From Methylobacter sp. KS41 (GTDB taxonomy: Bacteria > Pseudomonadota > Gammaproteobacteria > Methylococcales > Methylomonadaceae): a stretch of 64,000 nucleotides of DNA. The translations under genes and the position numbers were made by a program. The stretch spans positions 992,001 to 1,056,000 of the forward strand of contig PHSP01000003.1 in NCBI GenBank assembly GCA_002862125.1, read 5' to 3'. Below the pieces are notes generated by a model, which searched no databases, was not told the origin of the DNA, and was given only the letters and a program-made list of their open reading frames with translations. Below, in pieces: positions 46,217-56,867 of the stretch. How positions within the stretch are numbered: position 1 is the stretch's first letter; the number at the start of each line of letters is the position of its first letter.

Positions 46217-49200
46217 ATGATTCATCATATCAAGCGTGCAACGCGACATCTAATTTTCTGGTCTTTGATTGCGTCAGCAGTCAGTTTAACAGCAGTGCGT
46301 TTACTTTTGCTGGAGATTAATAATTATAAAGCTGATTTGTCAGCCCGCGTTAGCGAGGTTCTGGGCGCGCCGGTAATAATAGGGCATTTACGGGGAAAAA
46401 TGCGTGGTTATAACCCCGAACTGGTGCTAAAGGACATTGAGGTATTATCCACTGATGCGAATCAGAAACCGGAAATTCAACTTAAAGAAATACGCATGGG
46501 CGTTAATTTACTCGATGTTCTGGTCAACAGGGACCGGTTTTCATCGAGTTGGGTTACGCTGGTGGGCGCCAGGCTCACTGTAAAACGCAAAATGGATGGA
46601 AGCATTGGCATTGTCGGCTTAAAGGCCAGTGACGAACAGCCTTTGTGGTTGTTGCAGGGTAGTAAATACGAAGTTTTACAAAGTGAAATACGTTGGCTGG
46701 ATGAGCGGAGCAAAAACAAACTTGCTGTTGTTGGCGACGTGGATTTTGCGATTATCAATAATGATCAGCGGCATCGTCTAAACATCCTGGTGAAGTTGCC
46801 GGAAAAATATGGCGATGAGATAAGAATATCCATGGATTTAAAGGGCAATATCTTTAAACCCTCATCTATTGACGGCGTTATTTTTGCTGAAGGAAAAAAT
46901 CTTAAGCTGACTGAATGGTTGCCGGGAGAATTGCCATTTGCAATGGCTATCCGTTCGGGCGCCGGTGATGCAAGACTCTGGAGCGAACTGCAAAATTCGC
47001 AACCGGTTTCGCTAACGGGTGACGTGCAACTCCGGCGCTTGCAGTTGGCTAGGCCGGATAAAGGAACATTTTCTGTCAAGCAACTGGAAACCCTGTTTTT
47101 CTGGAAATTAAATGGTAGTCAGTGGCGCTTGGATATGCCCAGATTTTTGCTGGAAACTCCGGATAAAAAATGGCCCGCTGCGGTATTTAGCGTTTCAGGT
47201 GATCGTGCTGAAGATAATTCCTTGAAAAAGTTAGGGCTATACATCGAGCAAGTGGATGTGCAGGAGGTTTCCAGGTTATTACAGTTTTTTGCTCCATTGC
47301 CGGATGAACAGTCCAAATTATTGGCTCAAGCCCGGCCGGAAGGCATGCTGGAAAAGTTCTCTTTATTTGCCGAACCGGATGAAAAACACTTCGCGGTTAG
47401 TGGAAAATTTATCAATATCAACATAACTCCTTTGGATGCAATGCCGGGTATAGAAAACTTAAGCGGCCGGATAAAAGGCAGCGATCAACTGGGACAAGTG
47501 GATTTGGCGGCCAAGGATGTCGGCATGACAACTTTGGGGCTGTTTCGTGAAGCAATAAAAATCACGAAACTTAATGCCGCCATAGCGTGGCGGCAAGACC
47601 CTGATGATTGGATCGTATCCGCCCCAATGATCGAGCTGGATACGCCCGATTTCAAGACCAAAAGCAGATTGAGTTTAAATATTCCGAAAACGGAAGGCCG
47701 GAAAACATTCATGGATTTGCAAACCGCATTTGCTTCCCATGATGTGAGCAAGGCTGCGCATTACTTTCCTGTGGGCGTTATGGATAAAGCAGTCGTTGAA
47801 TGGCTGGATCACGCCTTTATCAAGGGCCGTGTGCCCAAGGGCAACCTGTTGTTCTACGGTAATTTAAGCGATTTCCCGTTTACTGGCGGACAAGGCGTTT
47901 TTGAAACACTGTTTGAAGTTGATCAGTTGGAACTGGCTTATCATCCTGAATGGCCTCATTTAATAAATCTTGGTGGCGAGGTTTTGTTTTTGCAGGCTGG
48001 TTTGCAAGTTGATTTACATCGAGGTGAAAGCAACAAGGTAAAAATTAATCAGGCCAGGGTTACTATTCCTGAGTTGGGTGAAAGTAAACATTTACTGGTT
48101 CAGGGACAGCTGGAAACGGAAATACTCCAAGGGTTGAAATTTTTACAGCATACGCCGCTTAATTCGCCAGTGGATAAATTCCTGGATGCCGTGGAACCGC
48201 AAGGCAATACTCAAGTTACCCTGGAGCTAAAGCTCCCGTTGGCAGAAAGCGCCACGGCTAAAGTTAATGGTTCGGCCCGGCTAGACAATGCCAGTCTTAG
48301 AGTGAAGGCGCTTGATTTGGGGGTTAAACGGATTAATGGCGCATTAAAGTTCAATGATCTGGGCGTTTACAGCGACCTTATTAAAGCAACAACTTTAGAT
48401 TACCCCATTCAGATTAATATCAAAACCTCAGATATCCAGACTAGCGTCAATGTAGCAGGTCGCGCCGGCGTCACAAATTTGCAGAAACAATTTAAAATTT
48501 CCGGGTGGCAGGTGGCTGAAGGAATCACTGATTACCAGATAAAGTTGAAACTTCCTTATGGCGATAGTTCACCGTCACTGGTCGTGATGTCAAATCTGGA
48601 GGGCGTGGCATTGGAATTGCCGGGCTCATTAGCCAAGACCAGAGAGCAGCAACGATCGTTATCCCTGACCTTTAATTTAGCCGATGCGGCTTTAGTGCCG
48701 TTTAACTTGACTTACGATAATCAATTGAAAGCGGCTATCACGTTTAATACAAAGCAACAAAGTATTGAATCAGGGAATATTTTGGTGGGTTCCGGCAATG
48801 TCGCGCAGAGTCAGGAAACCGGAATAAAGCTGGAGATTAATCGTGAGCGATTGGCCTTGCAGGATTGGATAGGTTTCGCCTCGTCACTTGCGGAAAGGAA
48901 GGATAGTGAAACAACGGCGAGTGTAGAGAATAGTCTAAAGGAAATAAAAATACACAGCGAGCATGGACTGTGGAAAAAGGCGGATATGGGTTTGATTAAC
49001 CTGGTGTTGAAACCCGAAGGCAACTTTTGGGCGGGTGTTATAAACGGGGCCATTGCCAAGGGTAAGTTTAAGATACCCAAGGATCTTAAAGGCGCTGACA
49101 GCATCATGCTGGATATGGAAGAGCTGCAGCTATCTTTGCTAAAACAGTTGAATTATCAGGGTGATGCACAGGAGCCCGCTTCTACGCCGGGTTTTATGCC

Positions 49201-50059
49201 TTTATTGGCGTTCACAAGTCAAAAAACTTTATGGCAGTCTGTTGATCTTGGCAAGTTAAGCCTGGAAACTGAGCGTGTCTCCAATGGTATTTTCTTCAAA
49301 CGCATGGAATTGGCGGGGAGCGACCTAAAGATTAGCGCATCGGGTGACTGGAAAGCTTCCGGCAAGGCATCCAAAACCCGATTGCAAGGTAGTCTGAGAT
49401 CGCCTCGAGCCGGTCAATTACTGTCAAAATTAGGCATTACTAAAAATATTAGGGAAACCAGTGCAGTGATTGATTTCAGCGGCGAGTGGAATGCGGCGCC
49501 TTATCAATTTTCGTTTGCGGATTTACGGGGTAAGATAGACATTAATTTAAATGGCGGCCGCATTTTAAGCATAGAGCCAGGATTTGGCCGGGTGCTGGGT
49601 ATGTTGGCAATGGCTCAGTGGATAAAACGGCTGCAACTGGATTTCAGTGATATGTATGAGGAGGGGCTGGCGATTAACAGCATTAATGGACACTTTGATT
49701 TGTTAAATGGCAAAGCAGTCACCCACAATTTAGTGATTGATTCCATTCCCGCCAAAATTACTATCACCGGAGAAATTGATCTCATTAACCGGAGACTTGA
49801 TCAAGTTGCCAGCGTTGTCCCAAAAAGCGCCGATGCCGTGCCTATTGCTGGTACAATTATGGGCAAAGTAGCGGATTTAATCGGGCGGTCTTTAACCGGC
49901 AAGGATCAGGAGGGATTTTTCTTTGGTTCAGAGTATTTGGTTAAAGGCGATTGGCGAGACGCACAAATTATTCCATTACATGAAAATGATGGTCTGTTAC
50001 AGAAAACCTGGAATGGCATTACCGGTTTTCCATGGTTAGAGCAACAAAATAATCAATAA
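46217..50059 (+). CDS. yhdP: YhdP family AsmA-like envelope protein
   Basis: A 1,280-residue protein with one N-terminal transmembrane helix (about residues 10-30) followed by a long periplasmic part made of repeated beta-strand segments, the DUF3971/AsmA-like C-terminal plan of YhdP. In E. coli YhdP, TamB and YdbH carry phospholipids to the outer membrane. The length matches YhdP (about 1,270). It is downstream of rng as in E. coli and followed by the nitrilase gene at 12 bases. Confidence 0.92.
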   Translation: MIHHIKRATRHLIFWSLIASAVSLTAVRLLLLEINNYKADLSARVSEVLGAPVIIGHLRGKMRGYNPELVLKDIEVLSTDANQKPEIQLKEIRMGVNLLDVLVNRDRFSSSWVTLVGARLTVKRKMDGSIGIVGLKASDEQPLWLLQGSKYEVLQSEIRWLDERSKNKLAVVGDVDFAIINNDQRHRLNILVKLPEKYGDEIRISMDLKGNIFKPSSIDGVIFAEGKNLKLTEWLPGELPFAMAIRSGAGDARLWSELQNSQPVSLTGDVQLRRLQLARPDKGTFSVKQLETLFFWKLNGSQWRLDMPRFLLETPDKKWPAAVFSVSGDRAEDNSLKKLGLYIEQVDVQEVSRLLQFFAPLPDEQSKLLAQARPEGMLEKFSLFAEPDEKHFAVSGKFININITPLDAMPGIENLSGRIKGSDQLGQVDLAAKDVGMTTLGLFREAIKITKLNAAIAWRQDPDDWIVSAPMIELDTPDFKTKSRLSLNIPKTEGRKTFMDLQTAFASHDVSKAAHYFPVGVMDKAVVEWLDHAFIKGRVPKGNLLFYGNLSDFPFTGGQGVFETLFEVDQLELAYHPEWPHLINLGGEVLFLQAGLQVDLHRGESNKVKINQARVTIPELGESKHLLVQGQLETEILQGLKFLQHTPLNSPVDKFLDAVEPQGNTQVTLELKLPLAESATAKVNGSARLDNASLRVKALDLGVKRINGALKFNDLGVYSDLIKATTLDYPIQINIKTSDIQTSVNVAGRAGVTNLQKQFKISGWQVAEGITDYQIKLKLPYGDSSPSLVVMSNLEGVALELPGSLAKTREQQRSLSLTFNLADAALVPFNLTYDNQLKAAITFNTKQQSIESGNILVGSGNVAQSQETGIKLEINRERLALQDWIGFASSLAERKDSETTASVENSLKEIKIHSEHGLWKKADMGLINLVLKPEGNFWAGVINGAIAKGKFKIPKDLKGADSIMLDMEELQLSLLKQLNYQGDAQEPASTPGFMPLLAFTSQKTLWQSVDLGKLSLETERVSNGIFFKRMELAGSDLKISASGDWKASGKASKTRLQGSLRSPRAGQLLSKLGITKNIRETSAVIDFSGEWNAAPYQFSFADLRGKIDINLNGGRILSIEPGFGRVLGMLAMAQWIKRLQLDFSDMYEEGLAINSINGHFDLLNGKAVTHNLVIDSIPAKITITGEIDLINRRLDQVASVVPKSADAVPIAGTIMGKVADLIGRSLTGKDQEGFFFGSEYLVKGDWRDAQIIPLHENDGLLQKTWNGITGFPWLEQQNNQ

Positions 50060-50070
50060 AGAGAGACGAT

Positions 50071-50889
50071 ATGAGTAAATGCGCAGCCATACAGATGGCA
50101 TCAAGCCCTAATATCGGTTTTAACCTGTTGGAAGCCGAGAAACTCATTGCGGAAGCGGTAAAAGCGGGCGCAAAACTGGTAGCGCTACCGGAAAACTTCG
50201 CTTTAATGGGCGACCATGAATCAGATAAGCTTAAAGCCAAGGAAATTGATGGTTCAGGGCCTATACAAAGCTTTTTGGCAACAGTGGCAAAAAAATATGC
50301 TGTATGGGTAGTTGGCGGCACTATTCCCATGGAGGCCGATGACAGCAATAAAGCGCGTGCAGCTTGCCTGATTTATAACGATAAAGGCGAAAGAGCCGGA
50401 CGCTACGATAAAATCCATCTATTTGATGTCAATGTTCCAGGCACCAATGAAATCTATCGCGAATCTGACTCCATTGAACCGGGAACGGAACCGCGGGTTT
50501 TTGATTCGCCTTTTGGCAAATTGGGTATCGCTGTTTGTTACGACCTGCGTTTTCCAGAGTTTTTTCGCGAAATGAGCGAGAAGGGCGTGGAAATATTGGT
50601 GGTCCCTTCCGCATTTACCGCCGAGACGGGAACGGCGCACTGGGAATTATTAGTGCGCGCTCGCGCAGTGGAAAACCTTTGTTATGTGATTGCGCCGAAT
50701 CAGGGCGGCTTCCATCTTAATGGCCGCAAGACCTTCGGGCATAGCATGATTGTTGACCCCTGGGGCGTAGTGCTGGATTGCTATAAAACGGGCGGCGGGT
50801 ATGTCCTGGCTGAAATAGATCGTGAACGGCTGGAAAAAGTACGGGGGGCATTTCCGGTTTTAAACCATAGACGTTTTTTTTGTGAATAA
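50071..50889 (+). CDS. Nitrilase-superfamily amidohydrolase (Nit2/YbeM-like)
   Basis: A 272-residue carbon-nitrogen hydrolase with the Glu-Lys-Cys triad: LPENFALMG (E), GRYDKIHLFD (K) and GIAVCYDLRFPEFFRE (C). This branch hydrolyses deaminated glutathione or omega-amides. GAGAGAC precedes ATG 50071 as ribosome site. The position between yhdP and tldD is common in gammaproteobacteria. Confidence 0.92.
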   Translation: MSKCAAIQMASSPNIGFNLLEAEKLIAEAVKAGAKLVALPENFALMGDHESDKLKAKEIDGSGPIQSFLATVAKKYAVWVVGGTIPMEADDSNKARAACLIYNDKGERAGRYDKIHLFDVNVPGTNEIYRESDSIEPGTEPRVFDSPFGKLGIAVCYDLRFPEFFREMSEKGVEILVVPSAFTAETGTAHWELLVRARAVENLCYVIAPNQGGFHLNGRKTFGHSMIVDPWGVVLDCYKTGGGYVLAEIDRERLEKVRGAFPVLNHRRFFCE

Positions 50890-51472
50890 TATGCATGTCA
50901 TCGCTAAAATTTTATTACTGATTCCTATCCTGGTTTCCTGCGGCACGCCGGAGGACAAGCGTTATCGTGATACCGCCATGCTGGAACGCCCTCCTGTTCT
51001 TTCCACCAAAAAAAAATCAGAGGAGCCGCATATTACTGACAATAGCAAGATCACAAAAAAGCGGCATAAGACAGGCTTGGGGCCGGATGTCTATATGATT
51101 GAGTCAACGCCCATGCTGTTAAAAATCAAAAAACCACTTGATGACGCCTGGCGGATTCTGGAGTCGGCTTTGAAGCAGAGCCAAATCAAAATAGTCGACC
51201 ATAGAGAAGATAAAGGCCTTTATTACGTCTACTTCAAGCCAAAAAGCCTTTTTGAAAACGCCACGTCATTATTTAGAAAAAAGGATGAAGATGAGCATGA
51301 CGAAGCAAACTATGTCCTAACGGTAACAGCGGACAGGGATGAAACAAAAATAACGGCGAATCCCTTTGACGCCTCTGAACAGTATAGTGATGAAGATGTG
51401 GCTGACAGCGGCTCGGAAGCGCTGTTATGGGCGCTGTATAAAACCCTGCATGATGATTTAAAAGAAGAATAA
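50882..51472 (+). CDS. BamC-like (NlpB/DapX) lipoprotein
   Basis: A 196-residue lipoprotein with signal ILLLIPILVSCGT and lipobox Cys near residue 20. After it come RYRDTAMLERPPVL, similar to the E. coli BamC start, and one BamC-type domain (LKIKKPLDDAWRILESALKQ, DKGLYYVYFKP). E. coli BamC has about 340 residues and two such domains, so this protein has only one. The start is GTG 50882, overlapping the nitrilase stop; ATG 50891 is an alternative. It is not in the usual dapA-bamC place, so its role in outer-membrane protein assembly is uncertain. Confidence 0.65.
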   Translation: MNNMHVIAKILLLIPILVSCGTPEDKRYRDTAMLERPPVLSTKKKSEEPHITDNSKITKKRHKTGLGPDVYMIESTPMLLKIKKPLDDAWRILESALKQSQIKIVDHREDKGLYYVYFKPKSLFENATSLFRKKDEDEHDEANYVLTVTADRDETKITANPFDASEQYSDEDVADSGSEALLWALYKTLHDDLKEE

Positions 51473-51572
51473 TAGTAGAGGTACTTAGGGCTTAAGGCCC
51501 AAGGTGAAAGACTGATAAAGCTTACCCTTATACCTCATACTGTGGACCTTAAACCTTTATTTTGATGTTGTG

Positions 51573-53012
51573 ATGGAACTAATAAATCTTGCAAGACAAG
51601 CTATTTTGACGCCCGCGGGTATTCAGGATGGAGATATTGAAAAAATCATGAGCCGGTTGCTTAGCTCGCCGGTCGATGCGGCGGATATTTATTTTCAGTC
51701 CAGTCATAGTGAATCCTGGGTAATGGAAGGCGGCATTATTAAAGAAGGCGGTCATAATATCGAACAGGGCGCCGGGGTGCGCGCTGTGTCGGGTGAGAAA
51801 ACCGGCTTTGCCTATAGCGACCGGATTGAATTGCCGGTGTTACTGGAGGCGTCCAATAATGTTAAAGCCATAGTCCGGCAAGGACAGGAAGCCAAAGTTG
51901 GGCTGGTGAAGGCGGCAAACTGGCCATTGTATTATCCTGTTGCAAATCCGTTAAAATCGCTGGACGATCAGCAGAAAGTAGATTTATTGCGTAGAGTCGA
52001 CAGTGAAACCCGTAAGCTCGACAGCCGCATAGAAGAAGTGATTGTCAGCCTGATTGGCGCGCATGAAAGCATTCTGGTTGCTAATCAGGACGGCTCGCTT
52101 GCGGCTGATGTAAGGCCATTGGTGCGGATGAATGTAACAGTCATCGTAGAAGAAAACGGCCGTCGCGAGCAGGGCAGCATGGGCGGCGGGGGGCGTTGTG
52201 ATTACGGTTATTTTACCGGCCACGACCGGGCGCTGGAGTTCGGCAAAGAGGCGGTAAGACAGGCGCTGGTAAATCTGGAAGCGGAAGCAGCCCCGGCAGG
52301 AAACATGACTGTAGTGCTGGGTCCGGGCTGGCCGGGTATTTTACTGCATGAAGCAATCGGTCACGGTCTGGAAGGAGACTTTAACCGTAAGGGCACATCG
52401 GCCTTCAGCGGACGCGTAGGCGAACGGGTCGCCTCTGATTTATGCACCGTGGTCGATGACGGCACCTTGCCGGGGAGGCGCGGCTCGTTGAGTATTGACG
52501 ATGAAGGCACGCCGGCAGAAAAAACTGTATTAATTGAAAACGGCATTCTTAAAGGCTACATGCAGGACAAGCTCAATGCGCGGTTAATGGGCGTTAAGCC
52601 TACCGGTAACGGCAGGCGTGAATCCTACGCTAATTTGCCGATGCCGCGGATGACCAATACCTATATGTTGCCGGGTTCTCATAATCCCGGGGAAATCATA
52701 AAATCGGTGAAAAAAGGCCTATATGCCAAGAACTTTGCCGGAGGGCAGGTTGATATTACTTCGGGTAAATTTGTTTTTTCCGCCAGTGAAGCCTATTTGA
52801 TCGAAAACGGCAAGATAACTCGTCCCGTTAAAGGCGCGACGCTGATTGGCAATGGCCCCGACGTCTTAACCAAAGTTTCCATGGTCGGCACTGATTTGGA
52901 GCTGGACAGCGGCGTCGGCACTTGCGGCAAGGACGGGCAAAGCGTGCCGGTTGGCGTCGGCCAGCCAACGCTGAAGATTGATGGCTTGACGGTTGGCGGG
53001 ACGAGTGTTTAG
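51573..53012 (+). CDS. tldD: TldD metalloprotease subunit
   Basis: A 479-residue protein with the zinc site [11 protein letters not shown] (HExxxH near residue 260), [14 protein letters not shown] and the C-terminal [19 protein letters not shown]. TldD with PmbA/TldE forms the protease that trims peptide toxins and antibiotics such as microcins and degrades CcdA. ATG 51573 is preferred; GTG 51570 would add one residue. The partner pmbA is 259 bases downstream, separated by a dead DUF2283 gene. Confidence 0.95.
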   Translation: MELINLARQAILTPAGIQDGDIEKIMSRLLSSPVDAADIYFQSSHSESWVMEGGIIKEGGHNIEQGAGVRAVSGEKTGFAYSDRIELPVLLEASNNVKAIVRQGQEAKVGLVKAANWPLYYPVANPLKSLDDQQKVDLLRRVDSETRKLDSRIEEVIVSLIGAHESILVANQDGSLAADVRPLVRMNVTVIVEENGRREQGSMGGGGRCDYGYFTGHDRALEFGKEAVRQALVNLEAEAAPAGNMTVVLGPGWPGILLHEAIGHGLEGDFNRKGTSAFSGRVGERVASDLCTVVDDGTLPGRRGSLSIDDEGTPAEKTVLIENGILKGYMQDKLNARLMGVKPTGNGRRESYANLPMPRMTNTYMLPGSHNPGEIIKSVKKGLYAKNFAGGQVDITSGKFVFSASEAYLIENGKITRPVKGATLIGNGPDVLTKVSMVGTDLELDSGVGTCGKDGQSVPVGVGQPTLKIDGLTVGGTSV

Positions 53013-53041
53013 GTGAAATAGAGGCTTTTAAAAGGTAGATA

Positions 53042-53248
53042 ATGAAAATTAAATATTTTGAAGATATAGATACAGCATTACATGAGTTTTCAGAGCAGCC
53101 GATTTTCGGGACTTAAGAAATTAATAAAAATGTTTATCTGGACCTGTATAAAGATGGAAACTTGATTGGCATGACGATAGAACACGCATTGCCGCTAGCA
53201 AATATTAATGAAGTATCATTTCAACAGATAAATCGTCAAATAGCCTAA
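53042..53248 (+). pseudogene. DUF2283-type small protein with an in-frame stop
   Basis: MKIKYFEDIDTALHEFSEQP, then TAA at 53114-53116, then EINKNVYLDLYKDGNLIGMT and IEHALPLANINEVSF up to TAA 53248 in the same frame. This is the complete DUF2283 pattern (KYFxDxDTxxxEFS, ExxxNVxLDxDxxGxLxxxTIEHA). One stop codon has ended it. The gene lies between tldD and pmbA. DUF2283 genes often sit with small toxin-like genes; none is present here. Confidence 0.75.
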
Positions 53249-53270
53249 ACAGCAGATTAAAGAGAATACA

Positions 53271-54602
53271 GTGCAAAATCAGGAAGAAATTTACCGTTTA
53301 AAAAATACCGTTCAGGATTTGTTGGACGAGGCAAAAAGACAGGGCGCCAGCGCGGCCGAAGCCGGATTGAGCCAGGAAAACGGCTTGTCTGTGTCGGCGC
53401 GTCTGGGTGATGTTGAAACAATTGAACATCATTGCGACCAGGGCCTTGGAATCACGGTCTATTTTGGTCAACGCAAAGGTTCAGCCAGCACCACGGATTT
53501 GTCGCCCGATTCCATTAAGGAAACGGTTAGCGCCGCTTGCAGTATCGCCCGCTATACCAGCGAAGATGAATATGCCGGGTTGCCGGAAAAAGAGCTGCTG
53601 GCAACCGAATTCCCCGATCTTGATCTCAATCATCCCTGGGGCGTCAGTGTTGATGGCGCGATTGCTCTGGCTATTGAATGCGAAAATGCCGCGCGCACTT
53701 ATCATGCTGAAATCAGTAATTCCGAAGGCGCAACAGTCAATACCCATCAGGGCGTACATGTGATGGGCAATAGTCTGGGGTTTCTGCATGGCTATATTTC
53801 AACCCGCCATTCCTTGAGTTGCTCGGTTCTGGCGCAGCGTGGCGACAGTATGCAGCGCGATTACTGGTACACCGTCGCTAGAAATAGCGCTATGTTAGAG
53901 TCTCCCGCCGGGGTAGGCAAAAAAGCAGCTGAACGGGCGCTTAGACGCCTGGAGGGACGCAGCTTAAGCACAAGACAATGTCCCGTTTTGTTTAGCGCGG
54001 AAATTGCAGCAAGTTTATTGGCTTCATTTATAGGCGCCATCAGCGGCGGTAACTTGTACCGCAAGTCCTCTTTTTTACTGAATGCCCTGGACAGCCAGAT
54101 TTTCCCCGCCTTTATTCATATTTACGAACAGCCCCATTTAATCGGCGCATTAGGCAGCGCCGCATACGATGGCGAAGGCGTGGCTACAAAAAGCCGGGAC
54201 ATTGTCAGCGACGGCATTTTACGCAGTTATGTGTTAAGCACTTACTCAGCGCGTAAACTGGGACTGCACAGTACGGGAAACGCGGGTGGCGTGCGTAATT
54301 TAACGATTGCTCCAGGCGCTCTTGATTATCAGGGCATGCTAAAACAACTCGATACCGGATTGCTGGTTACCGAATTGATGGGGCAGGGCGTAAATATGGT
54401 AACCGGCGATTATTCACGCGGCGCAGCGGGATTCTGGGTGGAAAATGGCGAAATTCAATATCCGGTTGAAGAAATTACCATTGCAGGGAATTTGAAGGAT
54501 ATGTATAAAAACATCATCGCCGTCGGCAATGATGTTGATTACCGGGGTAACACCCGGACCGGTTCCATACTGGTTGAGCGGATGTCCATTGCCGGGGAAT
54601 AA
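53271..54602 (+). CDS. pmbA: PmbA/TldE metalloprotease subunit
   Basis: A 443-residue partner of TldD starting at GTG 53271. Features are AEAGLSQENGLSVSAR, GSASTTDLSPDSIKETV, and the C-terminal GLHSTGNAGGVRNL plus YSRGAAGFWVENGEIQYPV, where TldE lacks the HExxxH zinc site of TldD but forms its complement. Together they trim peptides. It is the last gene of the block. Confidence 0.95.
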   Translation: MQNQEEIYRLKNTVQDLLDEAKRQGASAAEAGLSQENGLSVSARLGDVETIEHHCDQGLGITVYFGQRKGSASTTDLSPDSIKETVSAACSIARYTSEDEYAGLPEKELLATEFPDLDLNHPWGVSVDGAIALAIECENAARTYHAEISNSEGATVNTHQGVHVMGNSLGFLHGYISTRHSLSCSVLAQRGDSMQRDYWYTVARNSAMLESPAGVGKKAAERALRRLEGRSLSTRQCPVLFSAEIAASLLASFIGAISGGNLYRKSSFLLNALDSQIFPAFIHIYEQPHLIGALGSAAYDGEGVATKSRDIVSDGILRSYVLSTYSARKLGLHSTGNAGGVRNLTIAPGALDYQGMLKQLDTGLLVTELMGQGVNMVTGDYSRGAAGFWVENGEIQYPVEEITIAGNLKDMYKNIIAVGNDVDYRGNTRTGSILVERMSIAGE

Positions 54603-54677
54603 TCGGCCTGTAGGGATAGGCGACTTAAAGACCGGCAGTGATGGATGGGGCTTAATTAGATTCGATAATTCGCTTTT

Positions 54678-55691
54678 CTACAGGGATTTTACAATGTCCT
54701 CTATCAATTGCGGTCCGCGATAAATCAGGCCGCTGTATATTTGCACCAGACTTGCGCCGGCCTTTAATTTTTCCTGCGCATCTGTTGCGCTTAAAATACC
54801 GCCAGCTGCAATAATCGGTATTTTGCCTTGTAATTCAGCCGCCAATTCACGCACGACAAAAGTGGATTTGTCTTTAAGCGGCGCGCCGCTTAAGCCGCCC
54901 GCTTCGTGGGCGAGCGGATGATCTGGGATCACGTCGCGTGCAATCGTGGTGTTGGTGGCAATTACGCCGTCTATTTCAAATTCCAGTAACAATCCGGCAA
55001 TATGAGTTATTTCATCAGTAGTCAGATCCGGAGCAATTTTTATGGTCAAAGGCACATAAACACCGTGTTCTGCGTGCAGCTTAATTTGTTCTTCTTTTAA
55101 GGCGGCAATCAGTTTTTTTATTTCATCGCCCTGCTGTAACCGGCGCAGGTTTTTTGTGTTAGGCGAGGAGATGTTAATGGCGATGTAACTGGCTGACGTA
55201 TAGGCCTTGCGTAAAGCGCTTAAATAATCGTCTACTGCATTCGCCATCGGCGTGTCGAAATTTTTACCGATATTTATGCCTAAAATGCCCTTGTAGTTGC
55301 TTTGTCTTACCTGGTTCAACAAATGGTCCAGGCCTGAATTATTAAAGCCCATGCGATTGATAACCGCCTGATGTTCGGGCAGTCTGAACAGGCGAGGCTT
55401 AGGGTTGCCCGGTTGAGGGCGCGGCGTCACCGTGCCGATTTCGACAAAGCCAAAACCTAATGCCGCCAGCGCAGCTATATAGTCACCGTTCTTATCCATG
55501 CCTGCGGCCAGACCGACCTGGTTTTTAAAGTTGAGTCCCATGACATGCACGGGCTTATCCTCAATAGCAGGGTAAATCATTTTTCCCAAGCCGGAAACAT
55601 ACGCTATGTTTAACAGCTTTAGCGTTACTTTATGGGCGGTTTCCGGATCCAGTGAAAATAACAGGGGGCGTATTAATGGATAAAAATTCAT
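54678..55691 (-). CDS. pyrD: Dihydroorotate dehydrogenase (quinone), class 2
   Basis: A 337-residue FMN enzyme of the membrane-bound class: FYPLIRPLLFSLDPETAH at the N-terminus makes the membrane-associated helices, then GLAAGMDKNGDYI, GFVEIGTVTPRPQPGNP, NRMGFNNSG and NISSPNTKNLRRLQ with the catalytic Ser. It transfers electrons from dihydroorotate to quinone in pyrimidine synthesis. It is convergent to pmbA and followed by thiO in the same direction upstream. Confidence 0.96.
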   Translation of the reverse strand: MNFYPLIRPLLFSLDPETAHKVTLKLLNIAYVSGLGKMIYPAIEDKPVHVMGLNFKNQVGLAAGMDKNGDYIAALAALGFGFVEIGTVTPRPQPGNPKPRLFRLPEHQAVINRMGFNNSGLDHLLNQVRQSNYKGILGINIGKNFDTPMANAVDDYLSALRKAYTSASYIAINISSPNTKNLRRLQQGDEIKKLIAALKEEQIKLHAEHGVYVPLTIKIAPDLTTDEITHIAGLLLEFEIDGVIATNTTIARDVIPDHPLAHEAGGLSGAPLKDKSTFVVRELAAELQGKIPIIAAGGILSATDAQEKLKAGASLVQIYSGLIYRGPQLIEDIVKSL

Positions 55692-55766
55692 GGGAATGCT
55701 GTTCTGTAATAGTTTGAAGTTTGATTTAATGCGGCCTTACAGTCTCGCCAATGCCGGGGGCGCTCG

Positions 55767-56867
55767 TTAACTTGGCCTGCTTAGCTTATAGGGCTCAGGC
55801 GCTATGGCAGTGGGCCGGTTTAAAATCAGATCGGCCATGAGCTGTGCGGATGCGGGCCCCATCACCAGGCCATTTCTAAAATGGCCGGCATTAATGCTTA
55901 AATTGAGGATTTCCGGATGTTTGTCGATATAGGGTATGCCATTTTCAGTGCCGGGCCTTAGGCCGGCCCAGTGATGAATAAGCGGAGCTTTTTTTAGCGC
56001 CGGCAGAAGTTTTAAGGCGAACTCAGTTAGTTGAGCTCTGGCTTCCGCCGTTGTGGTTTTATTGAAAGCGTCCATTTCTACGGTGCTGCCTGCAAGGATT
56101 TTTCCGTCACGCCGCGGAATCAGATACCGTTCACCGTCCAGCACTATAGTGCGCAAGGTTTCCGGTCCGGCATCAAATAACAGCATTTGTCCTTTAACGG
56201 GGGCTATTTTTGGCGCATTAGCGGTAATCCCGGGAAAAAGCCGCTGAAATAGTTGTCCTGTCCATGCCCCGGCAGAAATTATCACTTGATTAACAGGAAG
56301 CTGTCCTATTGTAGTGCGGATACTTGTAATCCGGTTTTGTGCCAGAGTAATGTCTGTTAACTCACAATGCTCAATTAACGTCACGCCCTTGTTGATGAGG
56401 TCCTGTTTTAACGACTTAACCAGACGGGGATTTCGGGCCTGGGCAATCCCTGGCAGCCAAAGGGGATTGTCAGGAATTGTATCAAGATTGTTAAAAAAGT
56501 CCCCGCCAGCGCATTGAAATTCTATATGATTGGTTTTACACCAGTTTTGCGCCAGGGTAATGTCAGGATTTTTGGTGATCAGTAAACCGCAGGGAATCCA
56601 TTCGGGGTCCAAATGGGTTTCGGCAATCAGTTGCGCGGCTAAAACAGGATACAAGGTCATGCTTTGCAGGGTCAGGCGAGTAATCGCATCCGCTTGCCGC
56701 CACGGATATAGCGGGAGCAAAATGCCGCCTCCCGCCCAGGATGCTTCCTGGCCGAACAAGTTTTTATCAATAACCGTCACGGCGGCGCCGGCATGAAAAA
56801 ATTCTCTGGCAGTGAGAAGGCCGATAACGCCGCCGCCGATAATGGTAATATCCGGGGTTTTAGTCAT
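55767..56867 (-). CDS. thiO: Glycine oxidase ThiO
   Basis: A 366-residue FAD enzyme with the dinucleotide fold ITIIGGGVIGLLTAREFF and the DAO-type C-terminus (HHWAGLRPGTENGIPYI, AGHFRNGLVMGPASAQLMAD). ThiO makes dehydroglycine from glycine for the thiazole ring of thiamine. No other thi genes adjoin, so a general FAD-dependent amino acid oxidase cannot be excluded. Confidence 0.85.
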   Translation of the reverse strand: MTKTPDITIIGGGVIGLLTAREFFHAGAAVTVIDKNLFGQEASWAGGGILLPLYPWRQADAITRLTLQSMTLYPVLAAQLIAETHLDPEWIPCGLLITKNPDITLAQNWCKTNHIEFQCAGGDFFNNLDTIPDNPLWLPGIAQARNPRLVKSLKQDLINKGVTLIEHCELTDITLAQNRITSIRTTIGQLPVNQVIISAGAWTGQLFQRLFPGITANAPKIAPVKGQMLLFDAGPETLRTIVLDGERYLIPRRDGKILAGSTVEMDAFNKTTTAEARAQLTEFALKLLPALKKAPLIHHWAGLRPGTENGIPYIDKHPEILNLSINAGHFRNGLVMGPASAQLMADLILNRPTAIAPEPYKLSRPS

